DNA of 42,596 nt. Source: Pseudobutyrivibrio sp. GTDB taxonomy: Bacteria > Bacillota > Clostridia > Lachnospirales > Lachnospiraceae. A program made the translations under genes and the position numbers. Positions 1-8,181 of the stretch are shown here, in pieces. Under the pieces are notes generated by a model. The model made no database searches. It worked only from the letters and a program-made list of their open reading frames with translations, and was not told the origin of the DNA. How positions within the stretch are numbered: the stretch's first letter is position 1; every line of letters begins with the position of its first letter. The DNA is taken from assembly GCF_017471675.1 (NCBI RefSeq), contig NZ_JAFUSK010000040.1, positions 1-42,596 of the forward strand, written 5' to 3'.

Positions 1-257
1 ATAACACCTGTTGTACCGCAAACCTTTGAAAGCTCCTCTACGCACATGATGTATGTAAGAACATCACATCCCTGTCCGCCATACTCCTTTGGTACTGGAA
101 TACCCATGAAACCGTATTTCATCATCTTCTCTACGTTTTCACGTGGGAACTGTTCTGTCTCGTCAATTTCCTGAGCCACTGGCTTAACTTCATTCTGAGC
201 GAAATCTCTGAATAACTGTCTAGCCATCTCATGCTTTTTATCTAATGTAAAATCCAT
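1..257 (-). CDS. bcd: butyryl-CoA dehydrogenase, N-terminal part (runs off window edge)
   Basis: The reading frame begins MDFTLDKKHEMARQLFRDFA and continues through FGMGIPVPKEYGGQG-like residues typical of the alpha-helical N-terminal domain of acyl-CoA dehydrogenases. The first 85 or so residues are in the window. The start ATG (255-257) has an AAGGAG ribosome site at 267-272. In this operon the enzyme would reduce crotonyl-CoA to butyryl-CoA with an electron-transfer flavoprotein, whose genes would be expected beyond the left edge. It is the third gene after thl and hbd, all on the minus strand. Identity as butyryl- rather than another short-chain acyl-CoA dehydrogenase rests on the operon context. 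Confidence 0.9.
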   Translation of the reverse strand, partial: MDFTLDKKHEMARQLFRDFAQNEVKPVAQEIDETEQFPRENVEKMMKYGFMGIPVPKEYGGQGCDVLTYIMCVEELSKVCGTTGV

Positions 258-283
258 GATCTGAATCTCCTTAATTTATTGAT

Positions 284-410
284 GTCACATTGCACTCTAT
301 GTTTACATGCTCCCGCAGGCCATCTCCCATACTTTCACTCCGGTGCAGTAGCTCCTCGCTCGGTATGGGGCCCTCCTGCTCGCGCTTGCCAAGGTTGAGA
401 ACAATGTGAC
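284..410 (-). repeat. palindromic intergenic element, copy 1 (hbd-bcd spacer)
   Basis: A 127-bp element whose ends are inverted: GTCACATTG at 284-292 and CAATGTGAC at 402-410, followed inward by CTC/GAG. The core (about 304-390) is nearly identical to that of copy 2 in the next spacer, with about four differences in 87 positions. The core has further internal pairs such as CCATAC/GTATGG and GCAGG/CCTGC. The outer stems of the two copies differ in sequence but each is self-complementary, which favours a folded RNA or DNA structure over mere sequence conservation. No protein is called here. Confidence 0.85.
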
Positions 411-449
411 TTATAATTTACATAAAGCCTTATATGGCTTATTTACGAT

Positions 450-1322
450 TTACTGAGCATCTACTGCTGTCTTTGTGCGGTCTGCGTTGTATACGTAGAA
501 TCCCTTACCAGACTTAACACCAAGGTTACCACCACGAACCATCTTACGAAGAAGTGGGCAAGCACGATACTTGCTGTCACCTGTTTCGTTGTAAAGAACG
601 TCCATGATTGCAAGGCAGATATCAAGACCGATGAAATCGCCAAGCTCAAGTGGTCCCATTGGGTGGTTAGCACCAAGCTTCATAGCAGCATCGATACCAG
701 CGATATCAGAAACACCTTCCATCTTGATGAAAGCAGCTTCGTTAATCATTGGGATAAGGATACGGTTTACTACGAAACCAGCAGCCTCGTTAACCTGTAC
801 AGGAGTCTTACCGATTTCCTCAGAAATCTTCTTAATCTTCTCTACAGTCTCAACTGGTGTGTTAACACCTGCGATAACTTCAACAAGCTTCATTCTGTCA
901 GCTGGGTTGAAGAAGTGCATACCGATCATTGGACGTGTAAGTCCGTTACCAATCTCTGTGATTGAAAGAGATGATGTGTTAGAAGCGAAGATGCAGTCAG
1001 CCTTTGCAATCTTGTCAAGCTCTGCAAATGTTGTCTTCTTAACTTCCATGTTCTCGAAAGCTGCCTCAACGATGAGGTCGCAATCTGCACAAAGATCTTC
1101 CTTAAGACCTGGTGTAATCTTAGCAAGGATAGCATCTACTGTAGCCTGCTCCATCTTGCCTTTCTCAACAAGTCTTGCATAACCCTTAGCAATCTTGTCC
1201 TTTCCACCTTCTGCCCACTCCTGCTTAATATCGCAGAGTGCTACTTCATAACCGTCAACCATTGCAAAAGCTTTTGCAATACCCTGGCCCATTGTACCAG
1301 CGCCAATTACGCCTACTTTCAT
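450..1322 (-). CDS. hbd: 3-hydroxybutyryl-CoA dehydrogenase
   Basis: 290 residues, the usual length of the short bacterial enzyme. The N-terminus has the NAD-binding Rossmann motif GAGTMGQGIA (7-16). The catalytic region has FNPADRMKLVEVI (138-150) with the conserved HFFNPA pattern, and the C-terminal domain has NHPMGPLELGDFIGLD. It converts acetoacetyl-CoA and 3-hydroxybutyryl-CoA in the butyrate pathway. An AGGAGG-type ribosome site lies just upstream (ATTCCTCCTG on the plus strand at 1327-1336). It sits between thl and bcd on the same strand, with palindromic repeats in both spacers. Confidence 0.97.
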   Translation of the reverse strand: MKVGVIGAGTMGQGIAKAFAMVDGYEVALCDIKQEWAEGGKDKIAKGYARLVEKGKMEQATVDAILAKITPGLKEDLCADCDLIVEAAFENMEVKKTTFAELDKIAKADCIFASNTSSLSITEIGNGLTRPMIGMHFFNPADRMKLVEVIAGVNTPVETVEKIKKISEEIGKTPVQVNEAAGFVVNRILIPMINEAAFIKMEGVSDIAGIDAAMKLGANHPMGPLELGDFIGLDICLAIMDVLYNETGDSKYRACPLLRKMVRGGNLGVKSGKGFYVYNADRTKTAVDAQ

Positions 1323-1349
1323 TTTTATTCCTCCTGAATAATTTAGTCC

Positions 1350-1474
1350 GTGACAATTCCTCTATTCTTACATGCTCCCGCAGGCCATCTCCCATACTTT
1401 CGCTCCGGTGCGGTAGCTCCTCACTCGGTATGGTGCCCTCCTGCTCGCGCTTGCCTAGACTGAGAAATTGTCAC
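1350..1474 (-). repeat. palindromic intergenic element, copy 2 (thl-hbd spacer)
   Basis: A 125-bp second copy of the element at 284-410. Its outer arms are GTGACAATT (1350-1358) and AATTGTCAC (1466-1474), again followed inward by CTC/GAG. The core (about 1370-1455) matches copy 1 almost base for base, while the outer 9-bp arms have changed together so that pairing is kept. It ends about 30 bases before the hbd start codon on the transcript, so it would form part of the hbd leader within the polycistronic message. Confidence 0.85.
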
Positions 1475-1519
1475 TCACTTAATATTTATAATTTATAGAA
1501 TAATTAAACTCTAAAACGT

Positions 1520-1648
1520 AGCCTTATGCTTCGTATTTCTCTGGGTTAAATTGTGGCCAAGGAAAGCCACAATTTAATCTGCTTTCAGCAGACAACTCAT
1601 TTTGTGCTCCACACAAAATAAGTTGCCATTTACGAAAAGCATGAAGCT
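1520..1648 (-). repeat. nested hairpin element abutting the thl stop codon
   Basis: The outer imperfect arms are 1520-1535 (AGCCTTATGCTTCGTA) and 1631-1648. Inside are three clean hairpins: 1546-1577 (TTAAATTGTGGC / GCCACAATTTAA), 1579-1591 (CTGC/GCAG) and 1594-1624 (AACTCATTTTGTG / CACAAAATAAGTT, loop CTCCA). The element begins directly after the thl stop codon. Its far end re-encodes the last five thl residues plus stop (EKYEA*) on the same strand, differing only at third codon positions. No T-run follows, so it is not a simple terminator. Confidence 0.7.
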
Positions 1649-2851
1649 TTATGCTTCATACTTTTCTACGATAGTAGCGCAACCCATACCGCCACCGATG
1701 CAAAGAGTAGCAAGACCCTTCTTGTACTCTGGGTTGTGAATCATGTCGTAAAGTAATGTTACAAGGATACGAGCACCTGAAGCTCCAACTGGGTGACCAA
1801 GAGCGATAGCACCACCGTTTGGATTAAGCTTGTTAAGGTCGAAGCCAAGCTCCTTACCAACTGCTACTGACTGAGCAGCGAATGCTTCGTTTGCTTCGTA
1901 AACGTCAAGATCTTCGATTGTAAGACCAGCCTTAGCAAGAGCCTTCTTTGTTGCAGGAACAGGACCAACACCCATGATTTCTGGAGCGCATCCGCCAAGT
2001 GCACCAGCTACCCATGTAGCAAGTGGCTTAACACCAAGTTCCTTAGCCTTCTCCTCAGACATAACAACAAGTGCAGCTGCACCATCGTTGATACCTGAAG
2101 CATTACCAGCTGTAACAACTCCGTCTGGATAAAGAGCCTTAAGCTTAGCAAGACCTTCCATTGTTGTACCAGGTCTTGGGCCTTCATCTGTATCGAAAAT
2201 AACTGTTTCTTTCTTCTTCTTGATTTCTACAGGAACGATTTCATCCTTGAATGCACCAGCTTCGATAGCCTTGCAAGCCTTGTTCTGAGAATTAACTGCG
2301 AACTCATCAAGCTCTTCTCTTGTAAGCTTCCACTGCTCAGCTACGTTATCAGCTGTCTTAATCATGTGGTAATCATTGTATGCATCCCAAAGAGCATCCT
2401 TAACCATTGTATCTACTAAAGCGCCCTGGCTGTTTGATGGCCATGTCATTCTGTAACCATAACGTCCGTTAGGAAGAGCGAATGGTGCAAGAGACATGTT
2501 CTCCATACCACCTGCTACAACAACATCAGCATCACCAGCGATGATCATCTGAGCTGCCTGGTTTACACAGTTAAGACCTGAACCGCAAACAACGTTTGTA
2601 GTAACTGCTGTTGTCTCATTTGGAAGACCAGCCTTGATAGCTGCCTGACGTGCAACGTTCTGTCCTAAACCTGCCTGGATAACGCAACCCATGTATACAT
2701 GCTCTACGTCCTCTGGCTTGATTCCAGCTCTCTTAACTGCTTCCTTAATAACGATTGCACCAAGCTCTGGTGCAGGAATTGTGCTGAGTGATCCGCCCAT
2801 TGTACCAATGGCTGTTCTACATGCACTAGCAATAACTACTTTTTTTCCCAT
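1649..2851 (-). CDS. thl: acetyl-CoA acetyltransferase (thiolase)
   Basis: 400 residues, the standard length for degradative/biosynthetic thiolases. Visible motifs are the active-site cysteine in [14 protein letters not shown] (about residue 90), GGMENMS, the catalytic histidine in [16 protein letters not shown] (about 347-362) and the second cysteine in [13 protein letters not shown] near the C-terminus. It condenses two acetyl-CoA to acetoacetyl-CoA as the first step of butyrate formation. An AAGGAG-type ribosome site precedes the ATG. It is the promoter-proximal gene of the thl-hbd-bcd operon. Crotonase (crt), usual in clostridial versions of this operon, is not between thl and bcd. Confidence 0.97.
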   Translation of the reverse strand: MGKKVVIASACRTAIGTMGGSLSTIPAPELGAIVIKEAVKRAGIKPEDVEHVYMGCVIQAGLGQNVARQAAIKAGLPNETTAVTTNVVCGSGLNCVNQAAQMIIAGDADVVVAGGMENMSLAPFALPNGRYGYRMTWPSNSQGALVDTMVKDALWDAYNDYHMIKTADNVAEQWKLTREELDEFAVNSQNKACKAIEAGAFKDEIVPVEIKKKKETVIFDTDEGPRPGTTMEGLAKLKALYPDGVVTAGNASGINDGAAALVVMSEEKAKELGVKPLATWVAGALGGCAPEIMGVGPVPATKKALAKAGLTIEDLDVYEANEAFAAQSVAVGKELGFDLNKLNPNGGAIALGHPVGASGARILVTLLYDMIHNPEYKKGLATLCIGGGMGCATIVEKYEA

Positions 2852-3008
2852 GTTTTCTTTCTCCTTTTTCTAAGAAATACTTTTTGTTTCGACACTGTAT
2901 TCCCTTTTTGGGGTTTCGTCATATTTAACAAATAAGGAAGTTCAAATCTGTTAATTTTTTAACGAGCCACCTCAAAAAAAAAGACTTTCCAATGCCGCCG
3001 ATGGCTAA

Positions 3009-3037
3009 ATTCTAACACAACCACATGTATAATTCAA
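3009..3037 (-). promoter_or_regulatory. thl operon promoter
   Basis: On the minus strand TTGAAT (-35, 3032-3037), a 17-base spacer and TAGAAT (-10, 3009-3014) with an extended TG one base upstream of the -10. The predicted start leaves a leader of about 150 bases before thl. The same extended -10 string GTTGTGTTAGAAT occurs upstream of thyA. Confidence 0.65.
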
Positions 3038-3261
3038 TTAAAGATTTTGTCAGCATTTATGTATATCGATAAGTTTTCTGAATTTTTGCATCCAATTTGC
3101 TCAATTCACACACTCCGCTCGTTAAAAAATTATCAAAAAACCTTGATTTTTCGTTGGCAAGGAAACCAAATCTATCAAGGACAGTTTCTCAATTGTGTCT
3201 TTTTAGGTGACAATTTGCATAAAATTCGCAATTTCGATATACCGTATTTACGCCTTAAACA

Positions 3262-3290
3262 GAAAAAGTTCTAGAGCCTTCGCCCTAGAA
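3262..3290 (-). terminator. terminator after the downstream sortase gene
   Basis: On the minus strand the stem TTCTAGGGC / GCTCTAGAA (3269-3290) is followed by CTTTTTCTG. It lies about 40 bases past the sortase stop codon and closes the surface-polymer locus. The rest of the 2852-3332 spacer holds only the thl promoter and leader; I see no gene there. Confidence 0.75.
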
Positions 3291-3332
3291 CCCTACCGTC
3301 GTAAACCTATAACAATAAAAATTGCCACCCTT

Positions 3333-4046
3333 TTAATAATTATAGGTTGCAAATCCTGTTTGTTTTGCAATCACTAAAAAGCGATATCTACTGTCATTAA
3401 TACAAGTTGAAAGTGTTACCAGTTTATCTTCTGCTGTCACCTGAACACCAGGCCTTACATGCTCTACACTTGATTTGGCATATCCTGATAAAGACATATT
3501 TATGAAGCTCTGCTTTCCAGCATCTGTATATGAAGGAAATGCAGATAAAATCAGCGCATTTGAATACTTAACTGTAGAATATATTTGGTAAGTATATACT
3601 CCTTCTGGTGTATAGATGTACATATCCTGATTCTGATTAAAGAAATCAGCATTATCAAAGCTATGCAGACTTCCAAAAGCTGACTTATTTTTCATGTTAT
3701 GTCCGTATATTACTGTGTTAAAATCAGCAAAAGTTTTTGTATTGATTTTATTAGTATAAATAGCTCCTGGATATCCCTTACTACCATCAACATTTTTCAT
3801 CAGGTAATAATCATCTTTAGCATTCTGAACTATTGGATAATTCACCTGTGTATTAGGAATATATATCCACGCATAAATATCAGGATTATATTCCTGTAAT
3901 GCTGCAAAATCCACCTGATTATTGGCGTTGACAAGTGATAAGGTCTTGGTTTTAGCAGACGCTTCGCTACTACCTATTGGGGATATAAAAGTCCCTACAA
4001 TGAAAAATAGTGCACATATTACACTAATAGCTCTTTTATGTCTCAT
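3333..4046 (-). CDS. class B-type sortase (locus-distal copy)
   Basis: 237 residues with an N-terminal signal/anchor segment (about 8-30). Class B sortase hallmarks are present: NTQVNYPIVQ with YYL downstream, catalytic His116 in YGHNM, catalytic Cys215 in TLSTC, and Arg222 in RYRFLV. A transpeptidase of this kind cleaves a sorting signal and joins the protein to peptidoglycan or to another protein. It follows the COG5610 gene, has an AGGAGGG ribosome site, and is followed by a terminator. A weak copy of the operator motif seen at 18124 and 28705 lies upstream. Its substrate is unknown; the only visible SPKTG protein is 22 kb away, next to the other sortase. Confidence 0.9.
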   Translation of the reverse strand: MRHKRAISVICALFFIVGTFISPIGSSEASAKTKTLSLVNANNQVDFAALQEYNPDIYAWIYIPNTQVNYPIVQNAKDDYYLMKNVDGSKGYPGAIYTNKINTKTFADFNTVIYGHNMKNKSAFGSLHSFDNADFFNQNQDMYIYTPEGVYTYQIYSTVKYSNALILSAFPSYTDAGKQSFINMSLSGYAKSSVEHVRPGVQVTAEDKLVTLSTCINDSRYRFLVIAKQTGFATYNY

Positions 4047-4086
4047 AACTGCCCTCCTAACAAATATAATAGTTGTAATAACTATT

Positions 4087-4125
4087 ATATATCATAGTTA
4101 TTGTGGCAGCTATATCTATCAGTTA
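4087..4125. promoter_or_regulatory. candidate weak operator upstream of the sortase gene
   Basis: The plus strand reads ATAGTTATTGTGGCAG, then CTATATCTATCAGTT, resembling the ATAGTTGTT...GTGG-CTATAGCTATTGATT arrangement at 18124-18156 but with a spacing two bases shorter and opposite orientation relative to the gene. AATAGTTATTAC, also found at 28729-28740, occurs nearby at 4066-4085. The resemblance is partial, so this is a candidate only. Confidence 0.3.
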
Positions 4126-4148
4126 ATTACATAAAAAGTTCATTATTA

Positions 4149-6152
4149 TCACTCAACTCCAATTGTGAGGCTAAAATTTTTGTAGATATCTTTTAAATAT
4201 TTCTCATTGTTGGAAGCAGCTAAAGCCATAGGAGCATATGCATCTCTTCCGCTGATATTAAACATATATGAATAATCTTTAAATCTCTTTTTGTAATCTG
4301 CAACAAAAGTAATGATACCATCCCATATGTCCTTTATGCCTTCTGGATTTGGTTCCGCTTTACCATAATATGGTTCAATATCTCCTGTAGCAGATACTTT
4401 AAAGCCTTTAAAAGATGGACTTGGAGATGATGTAAGCAACTCAAAAAACAGATTATATCCTAGATTTGGATTGTGTTTCTTCCATAAATCTCTGTTATCC
4501 ATAGATGAATACAAATAGGACACCAGACTTTTATCAAGTATAAAAGTCTCACTCATATCAGGCTCAGAATTAAATACAGTATTGGTACCTGCGACGACAC
4601 CTGTTAGTCTACAATCTATATTCCATTCCTTCTCAAATAGTGTCTTTAAAGCTACAAATCCACTACCTGCCCACCCTATATCTATGACAACTGCATTTGT
4701 TGAATCCCCAACAATTCTTCTATAATATTTACCAGCTAATTCAGTTTCCTTAGAATATATAGTAAGTATCTTAGCCCAATTTTTCTCTATAAAATCTTCG
4801 AATGTGTTGATATTGTCCGATGTTAAAAGATCATCCTTATCTAATTCAGATATTAGCTCTCCTAGCTCCATCTCTTTTAATATCTGAGAAAACGACTTTT
4901 TCTGCCCGATTTTGTGACGAACTAGCTTCCTAATGTAATCGTACTTCATATATTTAGCCGACCATTTAGCTGCCGCAATTCTTGATATTAACACATATTC
5001 TGTATTCTCATTTGAATATAGAAAATCATAAGCCTTCTTTAATATTTGCCCATCGCGGGACAAAAACAGAAGTTTATCGACAGAATTTTGCCTACAATAC
5101 TCATGTATAAAATGGCAGTATCCAACTACAAATAATCCTCCATAAATAAAGCCATATTCTTGGTTCAAATTTAGTTTAGATATACCAGAATATAATCTAT
5201 TGTTAATCACACCACGGTAAGCCCCACCTATAATTGGAGAAATATCATAAGAGCGATAAAGCAATGAGTTCCTATTAATATTGGAATAAAGATATGCATT
5301 AATTCCCGCTCTCCTAGCCTGAGTATAATCGCTATTCTCATTGTCTCCCACATGAATAATCTTAACATTCGGACCATAATTCTTCTTTTGATCCTCAATC
5401 ATCTTAGCAAACAGCGTCCCCGTATATTTTGACTCTTGATATTCACAGGAAATGTATAAATCTTCATAACCACAGTAATTGCATTTTTCCAATATTTCCT
5501 GCATGACTCGAACCGGTAGATACATATCAGACGTAATTACTATGTGCTTACCAACACTCACTAGCCTTTCATATATTTGTTGCATATATCGGTTTGGATA
5601 GCATAATGATAGTTCCGTCTCTACCTCTGTTTTATAACCGTACTCTGCATTGATACCAGTCTTGATTTCTACTTCCTGCCATATTTCCTTTAGGTTCACT
5701 TCATAAGAACCATAATGCTTATACTTCTTATTTCTTGCTGCCACTTCGCACTCTATACGAATTCTCTTAAAATCAAGATATCCTAATTTTTCTCCAATTA
5801 TATAGAACAAGTCTGTAGGCTCTGAAAATGGTCTAAATATCAATGTATCAAAAATATCAAATGATATCACATCATATTTCATTAGCTCACCTAACAGCTC
5901 TTCAATAGATGGGAGCTTCATCAATTGGGATTCTGGGATGCCTATTGATAACTTTTTACTTTCATATAAACTGCTTGGCTTATAATTTTCCAACCATTTG
6001 AACTGCAATATATAATAAGCAAAATTGAGCCAAAGTAAATATAGCCAGGATAATATTTTCCTAACACCCATTGTTCCATCATGGTATGAATGATATCGTT
6101 CTTTAATTCCTGGCTTTCTATTTACAAAAAAATTGTAGATGTTTAATTTCAT
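4149..6152 (-). CDS. COG5610-type HAD-superfamily protein with C-terminal polymer-locus domain
   Basis: 667 residues. The N-terminal HAD-like half has SFDIFDTL (97-104, nucleophile region), ITSDMY (207-212) and HVGDNENSDYTQARRAG (268-283), the usual HAD motifs I, II and IV. The second half (about 330-667) has FLSRDG (363-368) and DIGWAGSG (491-498), the pattern seen alone in the protein at 22575-23921. Such proteins are common in polysaccharide loci; their chemistry is not settled. The start has an AGGGGG ribosome site. It is separated from the sortase gene by about 100 bases and is probably co-transcribed with it. Confidence 0.8.
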   Translation of the reverse strand: MKLNIYNFFVNRKPGIKERYHSYHDGTMGVRKILSWLYLLWLNFAYYILQFKWLENYKPSSLYESKKLSIGIPESQLMKLPSIEELLGELMKYDVISFDIFDTLIFRPFSEPTDLFYIIGEKLGYLDFKRIRIECEVAARNKKYKHYGSYEVNLKEIWQEVEIKTGINAEYGYKTEVETELSLCYPNRYMQQIYERLVSVGKHIVITSDMYLPVRVMQEILEKCNYCGYEDLYISCEYQESKYTGTLFAKMIEDQKKNYGPNVKIIHVGDNENSDYTQARRAGINAYLYSNINRNSLLYRSYDISPIIGGAYRGVINNRLYSGISKLNLNQEYGFIYGGLFVVGYCHFIHEYCRQNSVDKLLFLSRDGQILKKAYDFLYSNENTEYVLISRIAAAKWSAKYMKYDYIRKLVRHKIGQKKSFSQILKEMELGELISELDKDDLLTSDNINTFEDFIEKNWAKILTIYSKETELAGKYYRRIVGDSTNAVVIDIGWAGSGFVALKTLFEKEWNIDCRLTGVVAGTNTVFNSEPDMSETFILDKSLVSYLYSSMDNRDLWKKHNPNLGYNLFFELLTSSPSPSFKGFKVSATGDIEPYYGKAEPNPEGIKDIWDGIITFVADYKKRFKDYSYMFNISGRDAYAPMALAASNNEKYLKDIYKNFSLTIGVE

Positions 6153-6201
6153 GTTATTAAGCCCCCTGATGTAGTCAATGTTTTTTTCTAAATATACGTA
6201 A

Positions 6202-6564
6202 TTATCTGCATTTCATAGCTATCCTATAACCGAAACAGAGTTGACAGAATTTGTCGACGGCATTATATTAATCTTAAAAGAAGCGCTTGATGATGGGCGT
6301 CTCACAGAACGCGAATATGAAGACTATATCGAACTTATTGATAAGTCTGCAAAACGCGTATTTAGTCGCTACAAAAATTTCAGAGAGCAGGTGATTTCTA
6401 TGACAAAATCTTTAATAACTTTACCAAGTGAAAGATATGAGATTTATGAGAAACAATTGGCTGAGAAGGATATGCAGCTTTCCCAAAAAGATGCCATCTT
6501 GTCACAGCAAGAAGCTGAAATAGCGGCCCTTAAAAGACAGCTCGCAGAGGTTACAAACAAGTAA
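6202..6564 (+). pseudogene. 5'-truncated remnant, coiled-coil tail (PD-(D/E)XK transposase/Rpn-like C-terminus)
   Basis: An open frame starts after a stop at 6199-6201 and runs FHSYPITETELTEFVDGIIL-like through VKRVFSRYK-type residues to a heptad-rich tail (LAEKDMQLSQKDAILSQQEAEIAALKRQL). No ATG or convincing ribosome site is present; the first usable start is TTG at 6241. The composition resembles the C-terminal end of Rpn-type nuclease/transposase proteins, but this is a weak match by eye. It has its own terminator and opposes the surrounding minus-strand operon, so I read it as a relic of a mobile gene. Confidence 0.5.
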
Positions 6565-6571
6565 CTTTCTT

Positions 6572-6598
6572 GGTTCCACCATTTGGTGGGACCTTTTT
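6572..6598 (+). terminator. terminator of the truncated remnant
   Basis: Stem GGTTCCACC / GGTGGGACC with a 4-base loop (6572-6593), followed by TTTTT. Confidence 0.85.
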
Positions 6599-6619
6599 AG
6601 TTTCAAGAAAACATTGCCT

Positions 6620-7381
6620 TTATGTAAGGTATATTTTCTTCAATCCTTCTTCAAACATATCCACTGCTCTTTTTCCATTGTACCTATCCATTGATTTCCA
6701 CCAAGTGTATGGGTACCCTGGATGCGATGTATATATCACCCTAGAATCCTCCACATATCTTCCATTTCCATGCTTATATGCTTCAGTCGCCGATACACTA
6801 GTAAACACTATGCACTTAGGATGCAGCGCTTCTATGACTTTGTCCACAATACTAACTGATTTAGCTTCCAATGTATTCCATGACATATAAGCATCATCTA
6901 TGCTTCCAGTCTTGATTGCAGATTTGCACATGGATTCCCAAATATTCATGGCATTGTAGATTGCAGGCATCTGATAGAAATTCATGAAGGCAAAATATCT
7001 GTAGAGCTGTTTATCGTCGGCAGAAATACTCCTGATTTCACGCCCTAGCACTACCTCACTAAAAGACTTAACCACATTGTTAAATATCCCTACAGAATCT
7101 GCAGGATTACTTTGCATGTATTTTTCGATTACATCTCTAGTGTTAAATGATAGGCCATAGTCATCGGTTACATCAGGACATGGAGATGTCCACCAGTTGT
7201 CACAAAAGTACTTAAGGCTGTATTTATCTACAGCGTCAGGTGCATAAAGCTGGTTGATGTAGTGGCTTTCACCTATCTGCAAGATGCGGTGAGTGTCAAA
7301 ATCTGCACCTATGAAAGGAGTGTATTCAGGGTGAAGTTGATAAAACTCAATATTTTCTGAATCGAAGGTCAAAACATCCAT
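6620..7381 (-). CDS. uncharacterised polymer-locus protein
   Basis: 253 residues, no signal peptide or membrane segment. Visible features are ILQIGESHYI (33-42), a central VIEALHPKCIVFTSVSATEAY and a C-terminal TSHPGYPYTWW. The layout of an N-terminal G-ES-Y loop with a late HPG loop recalls the uracil-DNA-glycosylase fold, which has been recruited in several unrelated proteins, but I cannot confirm this. It lies 11 bases after the ABC-2 permease on the same strand, at the end of the choline/cytidylyltransferase operon, which suggests a role in making or exporting the polymer. Confidence 0.6.
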   Translation of the reverse strand: MDVLTFDSENIEFYQLHPEYTPFIGADFDTHRILQIGESHYINQLYAPDAVDKYSLKYFCDNWWTSPCPDVTDDYGLSFNTRDVIEKYMQSNPADSVGIFNNVVKSFSEVVLGREIRSISADDKQLYRYFAFMNFYQMPAIYNAMNIWESMCKSAIKTGSIDDAYMSWNTLEAKSVSIVDKVIEALHPKCIVFTSVSATEAYKHGNGRYVEDSRVIYTSHPGYPYTWWKSMDRYNGKRAVDMFEEGLKKIYLT

Positions 7382-7392
7382 ACAATTAACAC

Positions 7393-8169
7393 CTACATTT
7401 TTCCAACAATTCCATTTTTATTCTTAATCATTAGGAATCTTCCTAGGCCAAACAGTAACACCGCCCATACCGTCAGCTTACCCCATGCGGTCCAGTGAGA
7501 AGGCAGATTATAAATCAAAGAATTTCTTACCAAATAAATTGACAGGAATATTGGATTATAAGTTAAAACCGAATGTAACCTTTCTGGCAAATGATCTATT
7601 GGTATAAACGCACCTGATACAAAGAACATCATAGTCATAAACACAGAATACAAATATGAAATATCAGCAAAATATACATAAGCAATTGCTAATATCTCGC
7701 CCATACCATTTACAACAATCACCGTCAACAATAATATTGGTATTAGCTGTACTGCCCTGAATGTAATTTTGATGTGAAAATACATCATAATTGGGATTAG
7801 AGCTATAGCCGAATAACACATTTCTTTAAAGGCTTCAAAGACTTTTTGAAAAATAAAAATTTCAATCGGTAATTGAGTCTTTGTAATGAACCCCTTATTA
7901 TTAACCAAGCTATGCATTGCACCTGTTGTGGCATTTGTATAAAAATGTAGCATTGTGATACCTGTAAACACAAATATTGGGAAGTTATCAATCTTATGTA
8001 TGATTACATTTTGATAATACACTGATAGAATCAACATATACAAAAATGGATTTATCACATTCCAAATAAAGCCTAGGTTTGTATCATCTATATTTCTTTT
8101 TTGCTCTTTAAAGCTTACTTGCCGTATCACAAAAAAATACTGCTTTATTTTTATTATTTCTTCTCCCAT
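7393..8169 (-). CDS. ABC-2 type polysaccharide/teichoic acid export permease (copy 1)
   Basis: 258 residues with six likely membrane segments. The N-terminal amphipathic stretch FFVIRQVSFKEQKRNIDDTN leads into LGFIWNVINPFLYMLILSVYY, and the C-terminal half has MMFFVSGAFIPIDHLPE followed by the NPIFLSIYLVRNSLIY segment. This is the TagG/Wzm family pattern. It would form the channel of an ABC exporter with a separate ATPase. No ATPase is adjacent; the only one in the window is the cohesin fusion at 20900-22600. It is a paralogue of the permease at 20134-20895. Confidence 0.88.
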   Translation of the reverse strand: MGEEIIKIKQYFFVIRQVSFKEQKRNIDDTNLGFIWNVINPFLYMLILSVYYQNVIIHKIDNFPIFVFTGITMLHFYTNATTGAMHSLVNNKGFITKTQLPIEIFIFQKVFEAFKEMCYSAIALIPIMMYFHIKITFRAVQLIPILLLTVIVVNGMGEILAIAYVYFADISYLYSVFMTMMFFVSGAFIPIDHLPERLHSVLTYNPIFLSIYLVRNSLIYNLPSHWTAWGKLTVWAVLLFGLGRFLMIKNKNGIVGKM

Positions 8170-8181
8170 ATCTGCCTTAAT

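Noticed and set aside
604-1182. Long open frame antisense to hbd (and others antisense to thl, ilvB, MFS)
   Set aside because: They mirror the codon pattern of well-supported genes, and lack ribosome sites and recognisable domains.
3047-3274. 75-codon open frame on the plus strand between thl and the sortase
   Set aside because: No ribosome site, starts inside the thl promoter, runs into the sortase terminator, and the peptide resembles no family.
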